Shown here piece after piece: positions 1 to 8,423 of a stretch of 28,642 bases of DNA; within the stretch, counting starts at the first letter, position 1, and each line of letters begins with the position of its first letter. Location of the stretch: NCBI GenBank assembly GCA_965369325.1, contig CBDUQI010000057.1, forward strand, positions 1-28,642, read 5' to 3'. Source of the stretch: CBDUQI01 sp965369325 (GTDB lineage Bacteria > Pseudomonadota > Gammaproteobacteria > Steroidobacterales > JBCBZW01). Made by a program: the position numbers and the translations under genes. The notes below the pieces were generated by a model. That model did not search any database, was not told where the DNA came from, and was given only the letters and a program-made list of their open reading frames with translations.

Positions 1-2
1 CG

Positions 3-140
3 AAGAAGGTGAGCCGCAAGAAGGTCGCCAAGAAAGCCGCAGCGAAGAAGGTCAGCCGCAAGAAGGTCGCCAAGAAAGCTGCAACGAAGAAGGTGAGCCG
101 CAAGAAGGTCGCCAAGAAAGCCGCAGCGAAGAAGGTGAGC
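3..140 (+). repeat. In-frame 42-bp tandem repeats (3 full units plus a partial)
   Basis: Units lie at 3-44, 45-86 and 87-128, and the first 12 bases of a fourth at 129-140. Units 1 and 3 are identical. Unit 2 differs from them at three bases. The 42-bp period keeps the reading frame, so slippage would lengthen or shorten the basic tail by 14 residues without breaking it. More units may lie upstream of the window edge. Confidence 0.9.
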
Positions 141-188
141 AAAAAGGCGGCTAAGAAAAAGCCCGTGCGCGGCCGGCGACGACGCTAG
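3..188 (+). CDS. C-terminal end of a lysine/alanine-rich histone H1-like or phasin-like protein (partial)
   Basis: The 5' part lies outside the window. The visible 61 residues consist of a 14-residue unit, KKVSRKKVAKKAAA, repeated three times with small changes, then a partial unit and an arginine-rich end (RGRRRR) before TAG. Such tails occur in bacterial histone H1-like proteins, AlgP-type proteins and PhaF-type phasins, where they bind DNA without sequence specificity. The globular part that would identify the family is missing, so the function beyond nucleic-acid binding is open. The wax ester synthase at 21262-22926 also ends in a Lys/Arg/Ala-rich tail, which makes a lipid- or polyester-granule role worth considering, but this is only an inference. 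The frame is certain because of the repeat periodicity. Confidence 0.75.
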   Translation, partial: KKVSRKKVAKKAAAKKVSRKKVAKKAATKKVSRKKVAKKAAAKKVSKKAAKKKPVRGRRRR

Positions 189-192
189 GCGA

Positions 193-217
193 GCGCTTGC
201 GGGGCATAAGCGCCCCC
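193..217 (+). terminator. Possible hairpin terminator after the basic-tail gene
   Basis: Just after the stop there are two mutually exclusive stems: GCGCTT (193-198) with AAGCGC (208-213), and GGGGC (201-205) with GCCCC (212-216). There is no T-run, so intrinsic termination is uncertain. Confidence 0.3.
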
Positions 218-329
218 TCGGTCACGAGCCCGAATAGTTATCGCCTAATCGGCGCTCGGTAGCGCCGCCACGACTTAACGTGAATCGCGGGCGCCCGGGT
301 TGTGAGGGATCTTTGGCTGAGATCAAACA

Positions 330-425
330 TCAGGACTCCGAGAAGTCGTCAACATCGTTTCCGGCTTTGTCCAGTTCGGCACGAATGCGCGCCAGCCCGG
401 ATTCACTAAGCGCGCTGCCGGCAGA
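330..425 (-). pseudogene. Coding-like remnant downstream of rnd
   Basis: On the minus strand a 31-codon stretch with coding-like composition ends in TGA at 330-332 (its end reads DDFSES). A stop lies just upstream, and no ATG or GTG start is visible. It may be the tail of a gene once following rnd, cut by a deletion, or chance. The rest of the 189-472 gap holds only the hairpin near 200 and an 11-bp direct repeat. I do not recognise a family. Confidence 0.22.
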
Positions 426-476
426 TTAGATTCAGCGCAGCTGAGGCTCAGCCCTAAACGCGTTAATTAGATTCAG
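425..476. repeat. 11-bp direct repeat at the end of rnd
   Basis: ATTAGATTCAG occurs at 425-435 and again at 466-476, offset by 41 bp. The second copy includes the rnd stop codon. It could mark a small duplication or the scar of an excised segment. Confidence 0.5.
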
Positions 477-1576
477 GAGGCGGGCGCGTCTTCAGCCATT
501 TGCAGCAGGGCTTGCCCGACCAGTTCGTACCGCCATCCGCTCAGCACAGGCAGCTCGCGCTCGCCCTCCAGCAGTTTCTGCAGTTCGCGGCGTGTGGCCA
601 GCAGGGACGGCGAAATATCATTGGCCTCGCCAAAGCTACGCAAATGTGCCTGCAGAGATTTCAGCCGATCATCCGCCGAGGCGCTGGGGCGCCGGCGTGC
701 TTCTCCATCGCCGCTGTCCGGTCCCAAGTCGCCCAGCAGTTCCACCAGCGCGTTGGAATAGCGTTTTACCACGGGTACCGGGATGCCTTCGATGGCGGCT
801 ACATCCCCAGGGCGCGTAATGGTGCGGCTGGCCAGAGCCTGCAGATATTCATCACGCACGATCCACTGGCGCGGCCGGTTGCGGCTCATGGCCTCACTTT
901 CGCGCCAGTGCGCCAGTGTCTTGATCGCCTTCAGTCGACGGCCCGATAGCCGCCCGGCGCCTTTCACTCGCTTCCACGCGAGGGCCGGATCCACCTCATA
1001 CAACGAGGTGCGGGTGAGTCCTTGTGAATCGCCCTGAGCCCACTCCAGACGCCCGCGCGCCTGCAACTTCTGCGCTAGTGCCTGGTACAGGCGGACCAGG
1101 TAGCGGACATCGTCGGCGGCATATGCCAGTTGCGCATCAGACAACGGGCGTCGAGCCCAATCGGTGCGTGTCTGGCCTTTATCCAGATGCACATCCAGCA
1201 TTTTCTCAACCAGGCTGGCATAACCGATCTGCTCGTCGTAGCCGAGCATGGCGGCGGCAATCTGCGTGTCGAACAGCGGTGCCGGAATACTGCCGGTGCT
1301 CTGGTAGAACAACTCCACGTCCTGGCGGCCGGCGTGCAGCACCTTGGTGCTACCGGGTTGGCTCAGCAGTTCCCAGAACGGCGAGAGGTCTTCGATCCCC
1401 AGTGGATCGATGCACCCCAATGCCTCGGTGCTGGCGACCTGCAGCAGGCACAAACGCGGGTAGTAAGTGCGAATGCGTTCGAACTCGGTGTCGATGGCCA
1501 GGAAGGGGGCCTCACGAAGCTCTTCACACAGCGCGGCCAGTGCTTCGGAATCTTGAATAAATCGGACTGTTGTCAT
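473..1576 (-). CDS. rnd: Ribonuclease D
   Basis: A 3'-5' exoribonuclease that trims tRNA precursors and other structured RNAs. From the chosen ATG at 1576 the protein has 367 residues, near the length of the E. coli enzyme. It starts at MTTVRFI; 49 further upstream residues are open but lack family character. The DEDDy exonuclease residues are visible: D29 and E31 in AIDTEFE, D86 in HAGRQDVELF, and Y152/D156 in AYAADDVRYL. An HRDC domain follows at about residues 205-285 (AWKRVKG...LAHWRE). It is divergent from mpl, with 139 bp between the starts. No strong Shine-Dalgarno sequence precedes the ATG. Confidence 0.95.
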   Translation of the reverse strand: MTTVRFIQDSEALAALCEELREAPFLAIDTEFERIRTYYPRLCLLQVASTEALGCIDPLGIEDLSPFWELLSQPGSTKVLHAGRQDVELFYQSTGSIPAPLFDTQIAAAMLGYDEQIGYASLVEKMLDVHLDKGQTRTDWARRPLSDAQLAYAADDVRYLVRLYQALAQKLQARGRLEWAQGDSQGLTRTSLYEVDPALAWKRVKGAGRLSGRRLKAIKTLAHWRESEAMSRNRPRQWIVRDEYLQALASRTITRPGDVAAIEGIPVPVVKRYSNALVELLGDLGPDSGDGEARRRPSASADDRLKSLQAHLRSFGEANDISPSLLATRRELQKLLEGERELPVLSGWRYELVGQALLQMAEDAPAS

Positions 1577-1715
1577 CACTTGTGTTCGCAGGCGCGGTTG
1601 ATGTCGCGCAAGTTGTAGCGAGCGGTGCACCGCATGCGTCGGATGGATTGCGCGCAGTCGTGGCGAATCGTACCTTTTACTTGGGCGAAGGGTATCATGC
1701 GAGTAAAGGATCAGC

Positions 1716-3119
1716 ATGCACATTCATGTTCTCGGCATCAGTGGCACCTTCATGGCGGGCCTGGCAGCATTGGCGCGCAGCGCGGGTCATCGCGTGAGTG
1801 GTAGTGATGCACACTGCTACCCGCCGATGAGCACCCAGCTCGAAAGCCTTGGTATTAATGTGAGTGAAGGGTATCTGCCGGAGCATCTGAAGCCCGCACC
1901 TGACATTGTTGTAGTGGGCAATGTAATGACTCGCGGTAATCCTGCGGTGGAGTACATGCTCGAGCAGGGGCTCGCGTACACGAGCGGGCCGCAATGGCTG
2001 GCTGAGCATGTTCTCGCGCAGCGATGGGTGCTGGCCGTTGCCGGCACGCATGGCAAAACCACCACCGCCAGTATGTTGCTTTGGTTGCTGCAGGAGGCGG
2101 GTCTTGAACCGGGTTTTCTTATCGGCGGCATCCCAGGGAACTTCGGTATCTCAGCCCGACTGGGTCAGTCAAAGTACTTTGTGGTGGAGGCTGATGAGTA
2201 CGACAGCGCTTTTTTTGATAAGCGGTCCAAGTTTGTTCACTACCACCCGCGTACGCTGGTGCTGAACAACCTTGAGTTTGATCACGCGGATATTTTTGAT
2301 GATTTGAAGGCTATTCAGCGCCAGTTCCATCACCTCATACGCACGGTGCCCGGCAACGGGCGTATTGTGTCCAATGCTGCCAGTGAGAGCCTTAGCGAAG
2401 TGCTGAGCATGGGATGCTGGAGTGAGGTTACTGACTTTACGGCCCGTGCCGGTCTATCCGCGCAGTGGATCGCGCATGCGCCCGCGACCCCGGCCGGCTG
2501 CGACTTTGAGATTGCGTACCGTGGCCAGCGCGTCGGCCAAGTGCAATGGGACGTGCCCGGCCGGCACAACCGGGAGAACGCGCTGGCGGCGATTGCGGCG
2601 GCCGCGCATGTGGGTATTGACCCGGCGCAAAGTGCGTTAGTGCTTGGCCGCTTTGCCGGGGTTAAACGCCGGCTTGAGGTGCTGGCCCAGGTGGACGGCA
2701 TTACGTTGTACGACGACTTTGCCCATCACCCGACGGCCATTGCCGAGACGCTGAGTGCCTTGCGGGCCCGCGTGGGCAACGGACGCGTGCTGGCGGCGTT
2801 TGAGCCACGCTCCAACACGATGCGGATGGGGCACCACCAGCAGGAGATGGCCGAGGCGTTTGTCGATGCGGATATCGTCTGGTTGTTTGAGCCGCCAGCT
2901 TTGGCCTGGAATTTATCGGAACTGGCGCTGCAAACCTGCCGCGCCTCAAACAGCGAGGCCCTTGTGGTGAAAGACGTCAACCAGATGCTCGAACAGATTC
3001 TCACGCGCGTGCGTTGCGGCGATCACGTGGTGCTGATGAGCAATGGTGCCTTCGGCGGCGCCCAGGCGCTGCTGGCCGAGCGCCTGCAGGCGCGGGGTAA
3101 GGAGGGAGTCTCCTCATGA
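1716..3119 (+). CDS. mpl: UDP-N-acetylmuramate:L-alanyl-gamma-D-glutamyl-meso-diaminopimelate ligase (murein peptide ligase)
   Basis: A cytoplasmic peptidoglycan-recycling enzyme of the Mur ligase family. It joins the recovered tripeptide to UDP-MurNAc using ATP. The 467-residue protein opens with the Mpl-type N-terminus MHIHVLGISGTFMAGLA. The ATP-binding loop GTHGKTTT is at residues 110-117, and the Mur-family segments EADEYDSAFFDKRSKF, HYHPRTLVLNNLEFDHADIF and PGRHNRENALAA follow in order. AAAGGA at 1705-1710 is a good ribosome site. Its ATG overlaps no upstream gene. The stop overlaps the next start as ATGA, indicating translational coupling to the LON-domain gene. Confidence 0.96.
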   Translation: MHIHVLGISGTFMAGLAALARSAGHRVSGSDAHCYPPMSTQLESLGINVSEGYLPEHLKPAPDIVVVGNVMTRGNPAVEYMLEQGLAYTSGPQWLAEHVLAQRWVLAVAGTHGKTTTASMLLWLLQEAGLEPGFLIGGIPGNFGISARLGQSKYFVVEADEYDSAFFDKRSKFVHYHPRTLVLNNLEFDHADIFDDLKAIQRQFHHLIRTVPGNGRIVSNAASESLSEVLSMGCWSEVTDFTARAGLSAQWIAHAPATPAGCDFEIAYRGQRVGQVQWDVPGRHNRENALAAIAAAAHVGIDPAQSALVLGRFAGVKRRLEVLAQVDGITLYDDFAHHPTAIAETLSALRARVGNGRVLAAFEPRSNTMRMGHHQQEMAEAFVDADIVWLFEPPALAWNLSELALQTCRASNSEALVVKDVNQMLEQILTRVRCGDHVVLMSNGAFGGAQALLAERLQARGKEGVSS

Positions 3120-3709
3120 AAGTGCGTGAACTCGCGCTGTTTCCGCTTCAGGTGGTGTTGTTTCCAGGCGGCCCACTGCAATTACGTGTATTCGAGGCCC
3201 GCTATCTGGATATGGTCCGGCGCTGCATGCGCGAGGACGATGTGTTCGGTGTGGTGCTGATTCGCGATGGCACCGAGACCGGGCCGGCGGATATCCATGA
3301 GGTGGGCACCACCGCTAAGATCTGCGACTGGCACACCACCAGCGATGGCCTGCTGGGTATCAAAGCGTTCGGGCAGCGCTCGTTCCGGGTGCTGGAGACC
3401 GTGCGACAGAGCGACGGCCTGCTGAGCGGCACCGTGCGAATGTACGAGCGTCCGGCAGAGGGTGATCCGCTGCGCACTGAACACGATGGCGCAGTGGACA
3501 TATTACGGCGCCTGTTGCCACTTGCGGGCGAGGCCTACGTGGGCGCCACGCAGGCCTTCGATGATGCCGCGTGGGTGAGTGGGCGGTTGGCCGAGTTGCT
3601 GCCGGTGGATAACGCGTTGAAGCAAATGTGGCTGCAGATGTCCGATCCGGGCGAGCGTTTGACACATATGTTATCGCTTGTGCTCCCCGATGAGGACGAA
3701 CAGGAGTAG
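3116..3709 (+). CDS. LON peptidase substrate-binding-domain protein
   Basis: A 197-residue stand-alone protein homologous to the N-terminal substrate-recognition domain of Lon, with no ATPase or protease part. The family start is clear: ELALFPLQVVLFPGG, then LRVFEARYLDMVRRCM and FGVVLI. Such short proteins are common in proteobacteria and poorly understood; substrate or adaptor binding is the usual suggestion. Its ATG overlaps the mpl stop by four bases. The TAG at 3707-3709 is 10 bp before the ygiQ start, so the three genes form one operon. Confidence 0.9.
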   Translation: MKVRELALFPLQVVLFPGGPLQLRVFEARYLDMVRRCMREDDVFGVVLIRDGTETGPADIHEVGTTAKICDWHTTSDGLLGIKAFGQRSFRVLETVRQSDGLLSGTVRMYERPAEGDPLRTEHDGAVDILRRLLPLAGEAYVGATQAFDDAAWVSGRLAELLPVDNALKQMWLQMSDPGERLTHMLSLVLPDEDEQE

Positions 3710-3719
3710 AATCCGCGCC

Positions 3720-5876
3720 ATGTTACCGGCATCTTCTCCCACCGCAGCGCCAGATCTGTTCAGTCACCGCAAGTACTGGGCACATCGCTTTGGCATCGCT
3801 CCGTTCCTGCCCACCAGCCGCGCCGAGATGGATGAGCTGGGCTGGGACAGTTGCGATGTGATTGTGGTCACCGGTGATGCTTACGTCGACCATCCCAGCT
3901 TCGGGATGGCCATTGTGGGCCGATTGCTGGAGGCGCAGGGGTTTCGGGTGGGCATTATTGCGCAGCCGGACTGGCGCAGCACCGCTGATTTTGAGGCCCT
4001 GGGTGAGCCCAATCTGTTCTTTGGGATTACCGGCGGCAACATGGACTCCATGGTTAACCGCTACACCTCGGAGCGCAAAGTGCGCAGCGATGATGCGTAC
4101 ACCCCAGGCGGTGAAGGCGGGCAACGCCCGGACCGCTGCGTGATCGTGTACGCGCAGCGCATTCGCGAGGCCTTCGGGCAGATCAACCTGGTGGTGGGTG
4201 GCATTGAGTCCAGCCTGCGCCGGATTGCCCATTTTGATTATTGGCAGGAGAAAGTGCGCCGCTCGATCCTGTTTGACGCGCGCGCGGATATTCTGCTGTA
4301 CGGCAACGCCGAACGGGCAATACTCGAGCTGGCACATCGGTTGGCAGCCGGTGAGGCGCTAGCGGACATCAACGACGTTCGCGGCACTGCGTTTGCGCGA
4401 CGGGAGCTGCCGGCAGACTGGACCGGACTGGATTCCACGCATCTGGATTTACCTGGTCGCATCGAGCCGATGCCCGATCCGTATGCAATGGAACCGGAAG
4501 TCGCTGCCAACGATGCTAAGGCCTGCGCGAGCGCACCGGCGGCTGGCAACGACGGGCCCAGACCGGCTAAGACCGAGCATGTGGTGCGTTTCTCAAGGCG
4601 CATCCCCAATGCTGATCGGGCGACCAGTTATATCCGTCTGCCCAGTTATGAGCAGGTGCGCGATGATGCCGTGCTCTATGCGCACGCCTCGCGCATTCTG
4701 CATCTGGAATCCAACCCGGGTAACGCGCGTGCACTGGTCCAGGAGCACGGTAAAAGTGATTTGTGGATTAACCCGCCGCCTGTGCCGCTGAGTACCCGGG
4801 AGATGGACCGCGTGTACGAACTACCGTTTGCACGCCGTCCGCATCCCAGTTACGGCGATGCCAAAATTCCTGCTTACGAAATGATCCGCTTCTCTATCAC
4901 CATCCAGCGCGGTTGTTTCGGCGGCTGCACCTTCTGTTCCATTACCGAGCATGAAGGTCGGATTATTCAAAACCGCTCGGAAGATTCGATTATTCGCGAG
5001 ATCGAAGATATCCGCGACAATGTGCCGGGCTTCACCGGCGTGATTTCCGATCTTGGCGGGCCGACGGCGAACATGTATCGCTTAGCATGCAAGAGCCCGC
5101 AGATCGAGGCGGCGTGCCGGCTTCCGTCATGCGTCTATCCAGGCGTGTGCCCGAACCTCAATACCGATCACGCCCCGCTGGTCAACCTCTATCGCCGCGC
5201 GCGCGAACTGCGCGGCGTTAAGAAAGTGCTGATCGCCTCAGGGGTGCGCTACGACCTGGCAATTGAGTCGCCCGAGTACGTGAAAGAACTGGCCCAGCAT
5301 CACACCGGCGGTTATCTGAAGATTGCCCCTGAGGCCATCGGCGAAGGTCCGTTAAAGGCGATGATGAAGCCGGGCGTGGGCACCTACTACCGGTTTAAGG
5401 AGTTGTTCGATCGGTACTCTGAGGCCGCAGGGAAAGAGCAGTATTTGATTCCGTATTTTATCGCAGCACATCCGGGTACTACCGATCAGGACATGCTCGA
5501 TCTGGCGCTGTGGCTAAAGCAGAACAACTACCGGGCCGATCAGGTGCAGGCATTTCTGCCCGGCCCGATGGCCACCGCCACCGCGATGTATCACTCCGGG
5601 AAAAACCCATTACGTAAAGTACGACGTGATGAGAAAAGTGATCTGCCAATTCCCAAAGGCGCGCGTCAGCGGCGTTTGCACAAAGCCTTCCTGCGTTACC
5701 ACGATGCCAACAACTGGCCGATGTTACGCACTGCGTTAAAGCAGATGGGGCGAGCTGATCTCATAGGCAATGGTAAGAAACACCTCATCCCTACCTACCA
5801 GCCGGCCGGCACCGGCAAGCAGATGGAAGGCCGTCGCCGCGGCGGTAAGTTCCACACTCAGCACACCCGCCAGTAA
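3720..5876 (+). CDS. ygiQ: YgiQ family (UPF0313) radical SAM protein
   Basis: A large cytoplasmic radical S-adenosylmethionine protein. From ATG 3720 it has 718 residues, a little shorter than the E. coli protein. The start was chosen because LFSHRKYWAHRFG followed by PFLPTSRAEMDELGWDSCD matches the family N-terminus; an ATG at 3678 would add 14 unrelated residues overlapping the upstream gene. The N-terminal UPF0313 part holds VTGDAYVDHPSFGMA and GGIESSLRR. The iron-sulfur ligands C399, C403 and C406 form CX3CX2C in QRGCFGGCTFC. The basic C-terminus is typical. The GGAG at 3703-3706 is 13 bases upstream, a loose ribosome site. The exact reaction is not established from the sequence. Confidence 0.95.
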   Translation: MLPASSPTAAPDLFSHRKYWAHRFGIAPFLPTSRAEMDELGWDSCDVIVVTGDAYVDHPSFGMAIVGRLLEAQGFRVGIIAQPDWRSTADFEALGEPNLFFGITGGNMDSMVNRYTSERKVRSDDAYTPGGEGGQRPDRCVIVYAQRIREAFGQINLVVGGIESSLRRIAHFDYWQEKVRRSILFDARADILLYGNAERAILELAHRLAAGEALADINDVRGTAFARRELPADWTGLDSTHLDLPGRIEPMPDPYAMEPEVAANDAKACASAPAAGNDGPRPAKTEHVVRFSRRIPNADRATSYIRLPSYEQVRDDAVLYAHASRILHLESNPGNARALVQEHGKSDLWINPPPVPLSTREMDRVYELPFARRPHPSYGDAKIPAYEMIRFSITIQRGCFGGCTFCSITEHEGRIIQNRSEDSIIREIEDIRDNVPGFTGVISDLGGPTANMYRLACKSPQIEAACRLPSCVYPGVCPNLNTDHAPLVNLYRRARELRGVKKVLIASGVRYDLAIESPEYVKELAQHHTGGYLKIAPEAIGEGPLKAMMKPGVGTYYRFKELFDRYSEAAGKEQYLIPYFIAAHPGTTDQDMLDLALWLKQNNYRADQVQAFLPGPMATATAMYHSGKNPLRKVRRDEKSDLPIPKGARQRRLHKAFLRYHDANNWPMLRTALKQMGRADLIGNGKKHLIPTYQPAGTGKQMEGRRRGGKFHTQHTRQ

Positions 5877-5882
5877 ACGATC

Positions 5883-5897
5883 GACGCGACGCGCGTC
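5883..5897. terminator. Small hairpin between convergent ygiQ and hemL
   Basis: GACGCG (5883-5888) and CGCGTC (5892-5897) pair perfectly around a 3-base loop in the 24-bp gap between two convergent stops. The lack of a T-run makes it a weak bidirectional terminator candidate. Confidence 0.35.
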
Positions 5898-5900
5898 AGG

Positions 5901-7172
5901 TTACAGAGTCTTCATCACTTTGCGTGCGGCGTCGACCGTTTGCGCGATGTCCTGCTCGCTGTGGGCGGCGGATACAAAGCCGGCTTCAAACGCCGAGGGC
6001 GCCAGATAGATGCCTTCGGCCAGCATCCCGGCAAAGAAGTGCTTGAACTTCGTCTGATCGCATTGCATGACCTGAGCAAAGCTGCTCACGATAGGTTGCT
6101 CGGTGAAAAACATGCCGAACATGCCGCCGACGTTGTGCGCGTGAAACGCGACGCCCGTCTGCTTTGCCGCCTGCGTGAGGCCATCGGTGAGTGCTTTGGC
6201 AGTCGCGCTTAGTCTGGCGTAAAAGCCCGGCGCGCTAATGTGTTCAAGTGTGGTCAGCCCTGCCGCCATCGCCAGCGGGCATCCAGAGAGCGTGCCGGCT
6301 TGGTATACCGGGCCCAGCGGCGCGATGTGCTCCATGATTTCCCGTTTGCCGCCAAAAGCTCCCACCGGGGTGCCGCCACCGATTACTTTGCCGAGCGTGG
6401 TGAGATCAGGGGTGATGCCATATAGTGCCTGTGCGCCACCGCGCGCGACCCGGAACCCGGTCATCACCTCGTCAAAAATCAGCACCGTGCCGTGCGCGTC
6501 ACACACCTCGCGCATGGCCTGAAGATAGCCGGCGTTTGGCGGCACAAAGTTCATGTTGCCAGCGATCGGCTCCACGATAACGCACGCGATGCTGTCGCCC
6601 TGGCGGGCGAACAAATCACGCAATGCGGCTTCATCGTTAAACGAGAGGGTCAGGGTGTGCTGCGCCAGCACGGCCGGCACGCCGGGCGATGAGGGCACAC
6701 CCAGGGTTAACGCACCTGAGCCGGCCTTGATCAGCAGCGAGTCGCTGTGCCCGTGATAGCAACCTTCAAATTTCAGTATGTTGTCGCGTCCGGTAAATCC
6801 GCGCGCCAGGCGGATTGCACTCATGGTCGCCTCAGTACCTGAGCTGACCATACGCACCAGTTCAATCGATGGCATGATCTGGCAGATTTTCTCCGCCAGC
6901 TCGGTCTCAAGTGTAGTGGGTGCGCCATAGTGCAAGCCATTGGCGGCGGCCTGTTGCACAGCGCGTACCACATCATCATGCGCGTGGCCCAGAATCATCG
7001 GTCCCCATGAGCCCACGTAATCGATAAACTCGCGCCCGTCTTGTGCGTACAGGCGTGCACCCTTGGCTTTGGAGACAAAAACCGGTTCTCCGCCCACCGC
7101 GCCGAATGCGCGTACGGGGGAGTTCACGCCGCCGGGGATCACACGGCGGGCTCTTTCGAAGTAGTCGCTCAT
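5901..7172 (-). CDS. hemL: Glutamate-1-semialdehyde 2,1-aminomutase
   Basis: A PLP enzyme that converts glutamate-1-semialdehyde to 5-aminolevulinate in the C5 route to haem. The 423-residue protein has the family start (RARRVIPGGVNSPVRAFG), the segment MVSSGTEATMSAIRLARG, the cofactor-binding IFDEVMTGFR and the Schiff-base lysine K262 in TTLGKVIGGGTPVGA. It starts with ATG at 7172. The ribosome site is weak (AGAGCAA). Divergent from the rubredoxin gene, with 148 bp between starts. Haem supply fits the several cytochromes encoded later in the window. Confidence 0.97.
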   Translation of the reverse strand: MSDYFERARRVIPGGVNSPVRAFGAVGGEPVFVSKAKGARLYAQDGREFIDYVGSWGPMILGHAHDDVVRAVQQAAANGLHYGAPTTLETELAEKICQIMPSIELVRMVSSGTEATMSAIRLARGFTGRDNILKFEGCYHGHSDSLLIKAGSGALTLGVPSSPGVPAVLAQHTLTLSFNDEAALRDLFARQGDSIACVIVEPIAGNMNFVPPNAGYLQAMREVCDAHGTVLIFDEVMTGFRVARGGAQALYGITPDLTTLGKVIGGGTPVGAFGGKREIMEHIAPLGPVYQAGTLSGCPLAMAAGLTTLEHISAPGFYARLSATAKALTDGLTQAAKQTGVAFHAHNVGGMFGMFFTEQPIVSSFAQVMQCDQTKFKHFFAGMLAEGIYLAPSAFEAGFVSAAHSEQDIAQTVDAARKVMKTL

Positions 7173-7320
7173 ATTAATTGCTCTGAACTTTCGGTTACTA
7201 ATTGTGTCACGCGCAGGTTAACGGGTCGAACGTGAGCCAGCGCACACTTTGGGCTTTGCCTGAGCGGCACATCGTGGGAGAATACCGCCCCCTTACCAGC
7301 CAGAGAAGCGTTTGCGTTCC

Positions 7321-7485
7321 ATGAAGTCTTATATGTGTGTTATTTGCGGTTACGTCTACAACGAGCAAGACGGTGATCCCGATTCGGAGATTGCGCCTGG
7401 AACGTTGTGGGACGATGTGCCGCTGTCCTGGCGTTGCCCTGACTGCGGGGCGGGTAAGGAAGACTTTGAGATGATCGAGATCTAA
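7321..7485 (+). CDS. rubA: Rubredoxin
   Basis: A 54-residue iron protein carrying one Fe bound by four cysteines, too short for usual ORF cut-offs. Ligands are visible as C6-V-I-C9-G-Y and C39-P-D-C42-G. Between them lie the conserved Y11/Y13, the DGDPDSEIAPGT segment, W30 and the SWRCPDCG turn. Such rubredoxins pass electrons to alkane hydroxylases or other oxygen-dependent enzymes, and a lone copy beside hemL is a common gammaproteobacterial arrangement. No hydroxylase is in the window. The stop overlaps the convergent stop of the next gene by four bases (7482-7485). Confidence 0.95.
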   Translation: MKSYMCVICGYVYNEQDGDPDSEIAPGTLWDDVPLSWRCPDCGAGKEDFEMIEI

Positions 7486-8423
7486 TCTCGCACGGGTAAG
7501 CTGCTGCTTGGTGTAGGCATCTGCGTGGAATGGAGGCTCGCCCAGTATCGTTCAGGTGTGATATCGCGCTTCTCCAGCAGGTGCAGTACGCTGTCTTTTC
7601 CGAGCAGGTGCAGGGCACCTACCACGATCAGGATGTCGTCCTGCCCAGCCAGTAGTTTCTCAATTTTGCGACTCCACAGCCGATTGCGCTGAGTGACCAG
7701 CGTTTTGTAAAGTCGCGGCATCTGCTCAAATTCCTGCATCAGCTCGCTTTGCAGCGTGACCTCATCGCCTGCCGCCCACGCTTGCACCAGACGGTCCATT
7801 TGCTCGCGTGCCAGTGCAAGGTCCTGCACCGATTCGCTGAACATTCTGCGCTGGGTGCGCTTGGGCAAGTCATCAAACAGGCTCAGCTGATAGCGCATTG
7901 TTTCCAGCCCGGAGATATCTTTTCCGTCGCGTACCGCGCGCTCGCTAAGATGCGCCTCGACGCCAAATTGCGAGGCGTAGCCCAGCATATACAGCTGCTG
8001 GTTCACCAAGGTAAGCGTGGCGAACCACGGCTCCATCTTGCTCATGGGTGCAATGTTAATGCCGTGGCTGGCCAGTTGCTCGGCTGCCCTGGCGAAGGTT
8101 TTCTCGCCCAGCGCTTTGCGCAGCGTATCGGCGTCTTCGCCCAAGCCCATTGACAGGCTGAGTTGCATGGTTTCCTGCGGGTCCAGGTCGTCCATATCCA
8201 GCTCCATCACCAAGCGCTCGGCGGTGGCATAGGCCTGGTCGATCAATGCTGGCAATGGATAGTCCTGTGGCCGCAGCATGTGGATGGAACCCAGCAGGAT
8301 AATTTGGCTGTCCTGATCCGCAATGCGCCACGCCAGCGGCACTTGTTTGTCGGCCTCGGCCTTACAAAAGGAGGCGCCGAACATCACGATGCAAGTAGCC
8401 AGGAGCAGGAATCTAATCGGCAT
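7482..8423 (-). CDS. TraB/GumN family exported protein
   Basis: A 313-residue protein starting MPIRFLLLATC with a cleavable signal peptide, probably cut after about residue 24 (KAEA). A cysteine at position 20 lies in FGASFC, but Phe before Cys is a poor lipobox, so a soluble periplasmic or extracytoplasmic protein is more likely. The two family GxxH motifs are present: LLGSIHML near residue 48 and VVGALHLLGKDSV near the C-terminus. The family is related to Tiki-type proteases, where these residues bind metal; activity here is untested. It begins inside the end of the cpdA-like gene (11-base overlap, different frame), so it is probably translationally coupled. The longer open frame upstream of the chosen ATG runs antiparallel to no gene of its own and looks spurious. 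Confidence 0.85.
   Translation of the reverse strand: MPIRFLLLATCIVMFGASFCKAEADKQVPLAWRIADQDSQIILLGSIHMLRPQDYPLPALIDQAYATAERLVMELDMDDLDPQETMQLSLSMGLGEDADTLRKALGEKTFARAAEQLASHGINIAPMSKMEPWFATLTLVNQQLYMLGYASQFGVEAHLSERAVRDGKDISGLETMRYQLSLFDDLPKRTQRRMFSESVQDLALAREQMDRLVQAWAAGDEVTLQSELMQEFEQMPRLYKTLVTQRNRLWSRKIEKLLAGQDDILIVVGALHLLGKDSVLHLLEKRDITPERYWASLHSTQMPTPSSSLPVRD

Noticed and set aside
3..140. A CRISPR-like array
   Set aside because: The 42-bp units are directly adjacent with no spacers and encode an in-frame basic peptide.
1577..1723. A 49-residue N-terminal extension of RNase D
   Set aside because: The residues do not resemble the family, and the extension would occupy the whole divergent promoter region with mpl.
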